Positions 57,387 through 64,000 of a DNA stretch of 64,000 nt are shown here, in pieces. A program made the translations under genes and the position numbers. The stretch lies in assembly GCA_964653285.1 (NCBI GenBank), contig CAZZEX010000001.1, positions 62,001 to 126,000 on the forward strand. Reading direction: 5' to 3'. The stretch's first letter is position 1. Each line of letters begins with the position of its first letter. The notes beneath the pieces are model-generated. The model searched no databases and was not told the DNA's origin. It saw nothing but the letters and a program-made list of their open reading frames with translations. The DNA is from CAZZEX01 sp964653285. Lineage in GTDB: Bacteria > Chloroflexota > Anaerolineae > B4-G1.

Positions 57387-58895
57387 ATGCGCGAAATAAC
57401 CGGCTACATTATTCCTAAAGACGACTTCAGTCTCACCTTAGATGTCGGAGATGGTGAAGTCTATGAGAATGCCAATCTAGTTATCGCATATATCGGGAAG
57501 TCATATAAAGTACACAATGATATTCTAGAGCCGCTGGAGTTTATAAACATAAAACAAATTTATGAACTATATCAGCAATATGGTAGTTCGTTTACAAAGG
57601 TTGTTGGTGGTCTATTCACGGTTGTTATTTTTGACAGAGATAAGGGAAAACTATTTATTATTCAAGACCAGACATCCTCTCCGATAAATATCTATTACAG
57701 TATCGAAAATGGCACGTTCTTCTTCAGCACATCTTATAGGAAGTTATTACTTCTCTCAAACATAGCAAGGAAATGGGATCGCAATATGTTGGAGGTCTTT
57801 CTTTACAACGGATTCATACCATATAATGGAACACTGCTAGAAAATGTGAGCAAACTGGTCCCAGGCCAGTTTCTTGAGGCGGACATCAAGGAGGGAGAAG
57901 TCAGGCTCAGAACATTAATCAAACCAAGTCGTCAAATCAGCGTACTTTCTGCCATCAAAAATTATCATCAGGCATTAAAGAACGTAATAAAGAGTGAACT
58001 AGAGCTAGAGAATGAGGCGGACACTAATGTAGTACTTAGTTCTGGGTATGATACTAATCTAATACTTTATTTAATCAGGGAGATAACCGACAAAAGATGT
58101 AACACGTTCACTATTGGAGGGAGAAGAGGGGTGGATGAAATACCTCAAACAGAGAAAATCGCCAGGTTATATCCCAATGTGATACATAGGACTAAAAGAG
58201 TTGATTCTCGCACGCTTGAGCGTTTGCCAGACATTGTATGGAGATTGGAAGGAGCTATTTACCAACAGGGAATATTCCTGCAATACGAACTTGCAAGGCT
58301 AGTTAGGGATAACAACCTGAGTTCATTAATTGCTGGAGAATGTGCGGATCAGGTATTATCGAAGAGATTCCAACCTAGCGAGAAACTTCCAGAAAGGTTG
58401 TGCTGGATTGAGAACGCTTATGAGATGGGGTTGATGTTGATTTTGAAGAAAAATGGTATCATATGTAACTCGTTTTCAATCGAAGTTCTTTATCCTTATC
58501 TAAATCAAAATATCATAGAAATAGCCTCAAGATTAGCATATTTGAATGGAAACCGTCGTAAAATGTTTCATAAGTGCCTCATTAAATTGCGCCTGAAAAG
58601 GGAAGTAGCCACCCTTTTAGGTAAAATAGCGGGTACGACCGGTCTGGGCACACTTTTCGAAAGTGAAGCCCATTTCTTGGAATTAAGAAAGGAACTAGAA
58701 AAGACAGAGTATTCAGGTTATATTAAAGATAAATACAAGGAAGAAACAACAGGTAGTCCATTGGAACAGGAAATTGATCTATATCTTAAAGTGTTATATT
58801 TGCTTATCTTTGAAAAACTAATCATATCAGGAAAGTATGATCGATATTTCGGTACACCAGGATTAGACATAAGGCTTGGCGACTTATTAAAGTGA
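57387..58895 (+). CDS. Asparagine-synthetase-like protein without the glutaminase cysteine, AT-rich
   Basis: 502 residues. N-terminal half has the shape of a glutamine amidotransferase domain (YELYQQYGSSFTKVVGGLFT, VVIFDRDKGKLFIIQDQTSS), but it begins MREITGY, without Cys2, so ammonia release is not expected. The synthetase half has the PP-loop as LSSGYDTNLIL (family LSGGxDS), TIGGRRGVDEIPQTEKIARL, LIAGECADQVLSKRF, SIEVLYPYLNQNIIEIASRL. Such proteins in polysaccharide loci may amidate uronic acids. Codon use and an obvious A+T bias (runs such as TTATATTAAAGATAAATAC) set it apart from every neighbour, a sign of recent transfer. The next gene's possible GTG overlaps its stop. Confidence 0.85.
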   Translation: MREITGYIIPKDDFSLTLDVGDGEVYENANLVIAYIGKSYKVHNDILEPLEFINIKQIYELYQQYGSSFTKVVGGLFTVVIFDRDKGKLFIIQDQTSSPINIYYSIENGTFFFSTSYRKLLLLSNIARKWDRNMLEVFLYNGFIPYNGTLLENVSKLVPGQFLEADIKEGEVRLRTLIKPSRQISVLSAIKNYHQALKNVIKSELELENEADTNVVLSSGYDTNLILYLIREITDKRCNTFTIGGRRGVDEIPQTEKIARLYPNVIHRTKRVDSRTLERLPDIVWRLEGAIYQQGIFLQYELARLVRDNNLSSLIAGECADQVLSKRFQPSEKLPERLCWIENAYEMGLMLILKKNGIICNSFSIEVLYPYLNQNIIEIASRLAYLNGNRRKMFHKCLIKLRLKREVATLLGKIAGTTGLGTLFESEAHFLELRKELEKTEYSGYIKDKYKEETTGSPLEQEIDLYLKVLYLLIFEKLIISGKYDRYFGTPGLDIRLGDLLK

Positions 58896-58906
58896 CAAGG
58901 ATAAGA

Positions 58907-61270
58907 ATGTCTAGGCCGTTGCTCACCCTAACCCTGCTGGCAAGTCTATGGGGGACAAGGCCAACAAAGACCGCGCCCGTGCCTTTCGCCAACAGTGGTT
59001 TTGAGACCTTTCCCGCCGGTGGGCCCGACGACTGGGACTGGCCCAGTGACGATTGGGTCTGGGACGGGAGCGTGGCCCACGGCGGCGCCCACTCTGCCCG
59101 CGTCAGCAGGAGCTCTGGCTCAGCGACCGCCAGTTTGTGGTCTCCCCACGTCCCGGTACAGCCCTCAACCGCCTGCACCCTCACCTATTGGCTGCACACG
59201 CAGAACGCCACCGCGCTTCCCTCCGTCAACGTCCACCAGTACACGAGCGCTGGCACCCAGACGGGCCCCAGGCTGAAATCGCACGTGGACGTCGGCGATG
59301 GCACCAACGATTGGTTCCCAGTCAAGTTGCGCTTCCAAACCATGCCCGACGCAGACTATATCCGTGTGCGACTCTTCCTGTGGACTGGCACGACCGGCAC
59401 CTTCCGGTTTGACGACTTTGCCCTCGACGAAGGACTGCCGGCCCTCTATCCTCTCCAAAGCGGCTTCCCCCTGGCTGCCTCCGGTTGGATTCGCTTTGCC
59501 TCTCCGGTGGTAGCCGATATAGACAATGATAGTGACAATGAGTTACTCATCGGTGCCGGTGGCTCGGTGGACGGCTGGGACGATAGCGGGGCGGTCTTGC
59601 CAGGTTTTCCCCTTGTCACCGGCGACAGGCGCATCGTCGGCCAACTCGCGCTGGCCGACCTGGACGGTGACCATGACCTGGAAATCGCCGCCGGCACCAA
59701 AACGTCAGTGGCCGGCAGCCGGGGTCGCGTCTTCGTCTGGCATCACACTGGCGCTATCTTTGGCGGCTGGCCCCAAAGCGTGGCCTGGTGCCAGTATGCC
59801 GCCGATCCCTCTGAAGTCCGTTCCGTCGTCCTGACAGACGTTGACGGCGACGGCGACCTGGAGGTGCTGGCCGGCACGACCAACGGCGCTGCCAACTACT
59901 CCGGTCCCGACCGGCCGACGACGCCCAATCTGTATGCCTGGCACGCGGACGGCACCCTGGTCGCCGGGGGCTGGCCGACTGGCACAGCCGCCATCTATGG
60001 CGCTGTCGCTGCTGGTGACCTGACCGGTGACGGGATAGCCGACGTCGTCACCGGCCGCGACCACCACTATTTGTACGCCTATGCCGGCAGTGGCTTCCCC
60101 CTGCCCGGCTGGCCCATCAGCACCTATCTGAACGCTAACGACGGAAACTGGCACACAGACGTTCGCGTCGTACACACCAACAGCGCACCGGTCATCGCCG
60201 ACCTGGATGGCGACGGCACGATGGAATATATTGTGGCCGGTAACGTGAATGGCCCTGGCTCCGAATTTACCATTCGTAACAGTGGCGTGCTAGTGTTGGA
60301 ACCTGACGGCACACGCCGGCCCGGTTGGGAGACGGCTGCCCTGGGCAACGGGGTTCTCTTCGACGAGTTTCTGCCACAGCAAGCGCCAGCCATAGCCGAC
60401 CTGGACCAGGACGGCCAACTTGAAATCGTCGTCGCCACCTACGACGGCTGGATCCGCGCTTACAAACCCGACCAGAGCCTCCTGTGGGCCCTCAACTACG
60501 CCCAGGGGGCTGTCCTGTTCGCCAGCGAGCCCGTGATCGGGGACATAGACGGTGACCAAGCGCTGGAGATTGTGTTTGGTACTTATGACCCTGCCTCTGG
60601 GGACGGCCCGGCCGGTTTGTGGGGGCTGGAAGCGGATGGCACACGCATCTCGGGCTTTCCCCTCCCCGTCGGCACACCGGGGATTCGGGCGGCGCCCACG
60701 CTGGCCGACCTGGACGACGACGGCGACCTGGAGATACTGGCAGCGACCTGGACTGGCCAGATCTTTGTATGGGACACACCAGCCCCCTACGACCCCTCTC
60801 GCCTGCCCTGGCCGACGGGCCGCCACGACCTGCGTCGCAGCGCAACCTTTGTTGGGGTTGGATCTGAGCCCGATCTCAGCGCCAGCCGCAAATTTGCCAC
60901 CCGGATTGCTCCACGACAGGGGGAAACGACCACCTTTGTCATCCGCCTGCACAACGTCGGCGGCGCGCCACTCACCCACACCCTGCGGCTGACCGACACG
61001 CTGCCAGCCGGCATGGCCTACGTCCCTCGTAGCCTGACCGCCCCCCTGGGTGTCATCAACGATACAGGGGGTCTCTTGCGGTGGAGCGGTGTCATGTCCA
61101 ACGCGCCAATGATAGATATTACGTATGCCGTCACCATTACAACAGGCGCGACAGCGTTGCTGACCAACACGGTTACGATTGACACCGCCACCGACGGGCT
61201 GATCACCCGAACCGGCTATGTCTTCGCCAACGGATGTTCATCCTACTTGCCACTGATAGCGAAAAAATGA
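58907..61270 (+). CDS. Exported VCBS/FG-GAP propeller protein ending in the LP tag
   Basis: 787 residues from the ATG at 58907 (AAGGATAAG upstream); a GTG at 58892 overlapping the previous stop is the alternative. A signal-like LLTLTLLASLWG is followed by a CBM-like jelly roll (NSGFETFPAGGPDDWDWPSD ... FRFDDFALDEG). Residues about 190-620 contain at least seven FG-GAP/VCBS blades with Ca-binding loops (VVADIDNDSDNELLIGAGG, LADLDGDHDLEIAAGTK, LTDVDGDGDLEVLAGT, IADLDQDGQLEIVVAT, IGDIDGDQALEIVFGT). A DUF11 domain follows (FVIRLHNVGGAPLTHTLRLT), then the end SYLPLIAKK. Probably a secreted surface adhesin. Confidence 0.88.
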   Translation: MSRPLLTLTLLASLWGTRPTKTAPVPFANSGFETFPAGGPDDWDWPSDDWVWDGSVAHGGAHSARVSRSSGSATASLWSPHVPVQPSTACTLTYWLHTQNATALPSVNVHQYTSAGTQTGPRLKSHVDVGDGTNDWFPVKLRFQTMPDADYIRVRLFLWTGTTGTFRFDDFALDEGLPALYPLQSGFPLAASGWIRFASPVVADIDNDSDNELLIGAGGSVDGWDDSGAVLPGFPLVTGDRRIVGQLALADLDGDHDLEIAAGTKTSVAGSRGRVFVWHHTGAIFGGWPQSVAWCQYAADPSEVRSVVLTDVDGDGDLEVLAGTTNGAANYSGPDRPTTPNLYAWHADGTLVAGGWPTGTAAIYGAVAAGDLTGDGIADVVTGRDHHYLYAYAGSGFPLPGWPISTYLNANDGNWHTDVRVVHTNSAPVIADLDGDGTMEYIVAGNVNGPGSEFTIRNSGVLVLEPDGTRRPGWETAALGNGVLFDEFLPQQAPAIADLDQDGQLEIVVATYDGWIRAYKPDQSLLWALNYAQGAVLFASEPVIGDIDGDQALEIVFGTYDPASGDGPAGLWGLEADGTRISGFPLPVGTPGIRAAPTLADLDDDGDLEILAATWTGQIFVWDTPAPYDPSRLPWPTGRHDLRRSATFVGVGSEPDLSASRKFATRIAPRQGETTTFVIRLHNVGGAPLTHTLRLTDTLPAGMAYVPRSLTAPLGVINDTGGLLRWSGVMSNAPMIDITYAVTITTGATALLTNTVTIDTATDGLITRTGYVFANGCSSYLPLIAKK

Positions 61271-61277
61271 GTTTCTT

Positions 61278-62171
61278 ATGAGACAGATTCCGGTTCTAAT
61301 GACCCTGGACGTCGATCCAGACACCTATATAGCCTATGAGCCAAGACAGAGATCCGTTGACAGCGCCTTAGATTTATGCCAGGATCTTGGTATTCAGGCT
61401 ACATTCTTTATCACAGCCAGGACTGAGCACGTCTCTCCCCAGCAACTGGAGCGCATGCTGGACAGCGGTCATGAGGTGGGCTGCCACGGCCTGACTCACC
61501 GGCCAGAAGAGAACTACGACCGAATGCCCGAAGCGATGCAGCGGACCTATATTGAAGAGGCGACCCGTAAACTGGAAGGGGTGGTTGGCAGTCCCATCCT
61601 GAGTTTTCGCAGTCCCCGGGTCAAGACCTCGGCTCAGACGCTCAGACTATTGGGCGAGCACGGCTACCTGGCAGACAGTTCCGTCTGCTCGCAACGCATT
61701 GACTTTGTCAGTTCTAATCTCATCAACAAGGGATGGATCTTTGCCCCTCGGCAACCATACCATCCCCACCGTGACAACGCCTTCAAGCGGGGAGACTTGC
61801 CTATCTGGGAAGTACCAATTTCAGCGATGGTGATGCCATTTATCTCTACCGCGTTGAGGGTCTTCGGCCTGGCGTTTATGAAGGCCTTTTTCAAGCGGTT
61901 GTATGCCGAGTCCAGGCGGAATGGAAAGCCCATCGTTTACCTGGTACACCCTACAGAATTTTTGGGAGACGGGAAACCACACATCACGCGATGGTACCTT
62001 TCTCCCTCTAACATCCGGACCCATGGTTTCCCTGTCAGGGTTTTGCTGTACAGGATGGACGGGGAAACCTGTCTCGAAGCCACTCGGGAGTTATTCGCCT
62101 ACATAGCCTCTTTTCCCGACGTCACGTTCATGACCGTCAATCAATACGTCACCCATCATCTGAAAGGGTAA
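61278..62171 (+). CDS. Polysaccharide deacetylase family protein
   Basis: 297 residues. NodB-type fold: LMTLDVDPDTY gives the first metal/catalytic acid pair (D-x-D), IQATFFITARTEHVSPQQLE, HEVGCHGLTHRPEENY gives H-x3-H, SFRSPRVKTSAQTLRLLGEH the R-S-P-R motif. YLVHPTEFLGDGKPH near the end holds the last catalytic histidine. No signal peptide, so it acts on lipid-linked intermediates or belongs to the cytoplasmic subgroup. Seven bases after the VCBS gene. Confidence 0.9.
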   Translation: MRQIPVLMTLDVDPDTYIAYEPRQRSVDSALDLCQDLGIQATFFITARTEHVSPQQLERMLDSGHEVGCHGLTHRPEENYDRMPEAMQRTYIEEATRKLEGVVGSPILSFRSPRVKTSAQTLRLLGEHGYLADSSVCSQRIDFVSSNLINKGWIFAPRQPYHPHRDNAFKRGDLPIWEVPISAMVMPFISTALRVFGLAFMKAFFKRLYAESRRNGKPIVYLVHPTEFLGDGKPHITRWYLSPSNIRTHGFPVRVLLYRMDGETCLEATRELFAYIASFPDVTFMTVNQYVTHHLKG

Positions 62172-62174
62172 TTA

Positions 62175-62281
62175 CACTCACCCTCCTGCAGGTTCGGACG
62201 TTTCTTGACCCGAAAATGAGTGACTGGTTAAGTGTTGAAGTCAGAGAGTGCCACAAGAAGTAACCTGCGGGAGAGTGGGTG
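62175..62281. repeat. 107-bp segment bounded by 20-bp imperfect inverted repeats
   Basis: CACTCACCCTCCTGCAGGTT (62175-62194) pairs with AACCTGCGGGAGAGTGGGTG (62262-62281) at 17 of 20 positions. Lies between the deacetylase and pssD-like genes. Could be a mini-element or a large hairpin. Confidence 0.5.
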
Positions 62282-62306
62282 ACAAGGATATAATAAGAGG
62301 AATCCG

Positions 62307-62780
62307 ATGAAAGTCCTGGCAGTTCTGGGCGAGGGTGGGCACACAGCGGAGATGCTTAAACTAGTCGGGCTACTGGGGCCAATATACGATTACAGCTACT
62401 TGATGCTTAAACACGATCGGACCTCGGAGGAAAAAATCAAGATAGCGGGGCCCGTATACCGGGTCATTCTTCCGCGTGGGAGACGCCCCGATTTCTCGAG
62501 CATCCTGAAGCTTCTCCTATGCTCTATCCAAGAATTTTTGGTCCTGCTTAAGGTGCGGCCGAAAGCAATCCTGAGCGCTGGTGCAGGCATCGCCGTGCCG
62601 ATCTCCGTTTTCGGCTGGCTTCTAGGTGTCAAAATCATCCACGCGGAAACTGCTTGTCGAGTTCATACCTTATCTCTCGCGGGTAGGATCATGTATCACA
62701 TCGCCCATCTCTTTTTCGTCCAATGGGAACCACTGAAAGAAAAGTGCCCCAAAGCCGTATATGCTGGGAGATTATTGTAA
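62307..62780 (+). CDS. PssD/Alg14-like glycosyltransferase membrane subunit
   Basis: 157 residues. Alg14-type opening VLAVLGEGGHTAEMLKLVGL, then YSYLMLKHDRTSEEKIKIAG, ILSAGAGIAVPISVFGWLLG and VKIIHAETACRVHTLSLAGR, MYHIAHLFFVQWEPLKEKCP. In bacteria this half anchors the catalytic PssE/Alg13-like subunit at the membrane and binds the lipid acceptor; together they add a sugar such as glucuronate or GlcNAc. The start is behind AAGAGGAATCCG. The catalytic half starts 68 bp past its stop. Confidence 0.88.
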   Translation: MKVLAVLGEGGHTAEMLKLVGLLGPIYDYSYLMLKHDRTSEEKIKIAGPVYRVILPRGRRPDFSSILKLLLCSIQEFLVLLKVRPKAILSAGAGIAVPISVFGWLLGVKIIHAETACRVHTLSLAGRIMYHIAHLFFVQWEPLKEKCPKAVYAGRLL

Positions 62781-62847
62781 ATCTTGGTCGTTTCTACTCC
62801 TTCCTTGGACCACTCAATCAGGACCAGGCTTTGGTGGAGGGCATACC

Positions 62848-63300
62848 ATGATTTTTGTGACGGTCGGAACTTCTGACTTTGATCAATTAGTAGAAAGAAT
62901 TGACGCATCGGCTTCCTTCCTTCGCGATCAGGTCCTTGTTCAGATCGGAAATGGCGAGTACATCCCCAGGAATTGTGGGTATTTTCGCTTTGCCCCCTCA
63001 CTGGATCCATATTACGACCAAGCCGACGTTGTCGTGGCCCATGGAGGACTGGCGACTACGATGGAGGTATTAGAAAAGGGGAAGAAGTTGATCAGCGTAG
63101 AGAACACAGCCTGCATAGACGATCACCAGACCGACATTCTAAAAGTTCTCGCCGAGGAAGGGTACTTGGTTTGGTGCCGGGATTTGGACGTGTTGCCGTC
63201 CCTGCTGGAGCGTGCGCCAGCTATGAATCTACGATCCTACGTTGCCCCCCCCTGCAGAATCGCAGAAGTGATCAAGGACTTTTTGAGGAAATTTGAGTGA
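62848..63300 (+). CDS. PssE/Alg13-like glycosyltransferase catalytic subunit
   Basis: 150 residues from the ATG at 62848 (GGTGGAGGGCATACC upstream). It is the C-terminal half of a GT-B enzyme: MIFVTVGTSDFDQLVERIDA, VLVQIGNGEYIPRNCGYFRF, YYDQADVVVAHGGLATTMEV, LEKGKKLISVENTACIDDHQ, TDILKVLAEEGYLVWCRDLD. The HGGLAT...E and ENxxxxDDHQ motifs bind the UDP-sugar. It works as a complex with the preceding PssD-like subunit. Confidence 0.9.
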   Translation: MIFVTVGTSDFDQLVERIDASASFLRDQVLVQIGNGEYIPRNCGYFRFAPSLDPYYDQADVVVAHGGLATTMEVLEKGKKLISVENTACIDDHQTDILKVLAEEGYLVWCRDLDVLPSLLERAPAMNLRSYVAPPCRIAEVIKDFLRKFE

Positions 63301-63373
63301 CACCTCCTGACCCTGTACTGGGCTTCTCCAAAAGTGTCCGGTAGCAAGGGAGCGCGAAAGGAAAGTAGCTGCC

Positions 63374-64000
63374 GTGCGAGTTCTGGTCGTCACCAATATG
63401 TACCCTACACCGGAACAACCAGCCTTTGGCACATTTGTCAAGGATGACGTTGAAGCCCTGCGACGGGTCGGCATCGAGATAGATGTCCTATTTATAGATG
63501 GGCCTAAGAGTAGACTTAACTACCTATGGGGCATTTTCCGTTTTTGGTGGATGCTCCTTAAGAGTCGATATGACATTATTCATGCCCATTATGCCATTTC
63601 AGGCTTCATTGCCAGATTGCAATTCTTTTATCCGGTCGTGGTAACATACCACGGGGGTGAAGTAAAAGATCACGTTCCGCATTGGCTGTGGTTCCTCGCC
63701 CGACGTGGTCCTCAGATGTTTGATCGTGTCATCGTTGTCAACCACCAGGAAAAAGAAATCCTCAATAATGACGCAAAAGTGAAAATTATCCCTTGCGGCG
63801 TAGATTTTGACAAGTTTCAGCCGATTCCCCTGACTGAAGCACGTCGCTTGCTTGGGCTACCAATGAACAAACCGCTGGTATTATGGGCAGGCCAGTATTG
63901 GCAACCCGAAAAGCGGTTTGAGCTGGTCGAAGCATCTTTGGAAGTTCTAAAGCAACGCTGTCCCGAAGCCGAGTTGGTCCTCGTCTCGGGCCAACCCCAT
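63374..64000 (+). CDS. Glycosyltransferase family 4, 3' end cut by window edge
   Basis: Open from the GTG at 63374 (GGAAAG eight bases upstream) to the window end, 209 codons. VRVLVVTNMYPTPEQPAFGT, FVKDDVEALRRVGIEIDVLF, YDIIHAHYAISGFIARLQFF, VVVTYHGGEVKDHVPHWLWF, VNHQEKEILNND, KIIPCGVDFDKFQPIPLTEA, PLVLWAGQYWQPEKRFELVE. This is the acceptor half and the beginning of the donor half of a GT4 enzyme; the catalytic E-x7-E lies beyond the window. It continues the exopolysaccharide locus. Confidence 0.9.
   Translation, partial: MRVLVVTNMYPTPEQPAFGTFVKDDVEALRRVGIEIDVLFIDGPKSRLNYLWGIFRFWWMLLKSRYDIIHAHYAISGFIARLQFFYPVVVTYHGGEVKDHVPHWLWFLARRGPQMFDRVIVVNHQEKEILNNDAKVKIIPCGVDFDKFQPIPLTEARRLLGLPMNKPLVLWAGQYWQPEKRFELVEASLEVLKQRCPEAELVLVSGQPH

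Noticed and set aside
1..64000. CRISPR array
   Set aside because: No set of regularly spaced direct repeats with unique spacers was seen; the repeats found are palindromic or tandem.

Overview
The window looks like a piece of a bacterial chromosome at about 60% G+C, most likely from the Chloroflexota (Anaerolineae-like). This rests on the style of the secreted proteins: Pro/Thr linkers, PKD, beta-helix and propeller modules, and a recurring short [Y/F/W]LP-[L/V]-[I/V] segment. A BTAD/AAA/TPR regulator, a CpXC protein and many dispersed palindromic repeats fit the same picture. This is inference from protein character; no rRNA is present to settle it.

Layout. 1-1.6 kb: end of a molybdenum-cofactor operon (moaB/mog then moeA, minus strand, moeA cut by the window edge). 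1.8-2.5 kb: a fructose-6-phosphate-aldolase-type transaldolase with its own terminator. 2.6-24.5 kb: a long, almost wholly minus-strand run of exported proteins: a propeller-GH114 lipoprotein, three parallel beta-helix proteins, two C25 (gingipain-family) peptidases, a fibre-like protein, a truncated paralogue and two small proteins. Several share signal-peptide cassettes, C-terminal domains, 3' flanking sequence and the LP tag, so the locus appears to have grown by module shuffling. 24.7-28.3 kb: a large BTAD-AAA-TPR regulator. 28.5-33.7 kb: polar amino-acid ABC transport (two substrate-binding proteins, permease, ATPase) with a damaged corrinoid protein. 34-36 kb: two c-di-AMP-receptor-like proteins and an MFS transporter. 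36.4-39.3 kb: a sensor histidine kinase and a CpXC protein. 39.6 kb: tRNA-Arg(ACG), followed by gene remnants and a geranylgeranyl-reductase-like flavoprotein. 41.7 kb to the end: a plus-strand exopolysaccharide locus.

The exopolysaccharide locus holds a degenerate-GGDEF membrane protein, initiating sugar transferase, GHL10-like exported protein, Wzz/BY-kinase fusion with a broken P-loop, sulfatase-family hydrolase, Wzx flippase, O-antigen ligase/polymerase, GT4, BcsB-like membrane protein, two sulfotransferases, an AT-rich asparagine-synthetase-like protein, a VCBS/FG-GAP protein, a polysaccharide deacetylase, a split PssD/PssE transferase and a second GT4 cut by the window end. Together these would prime, extend, flip, polymerise and probably sulfate a surface polysaccharide.

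Main points for a second look: (1) the LP tag, found at the exact C-terminus of four exported proteins and at module boundaries in five more, next to two C25 proteases; (2) a near-perfect 684-bp in-frame tandem duplication inside a substrate-binding protein; (3) a corrinoid protein that has lost its cobalamin-binding motif; (4) palindromic repeats inserted in frame in several genes; (5) a 78-bp palindromic mini-element with a 10-bp target duplication.
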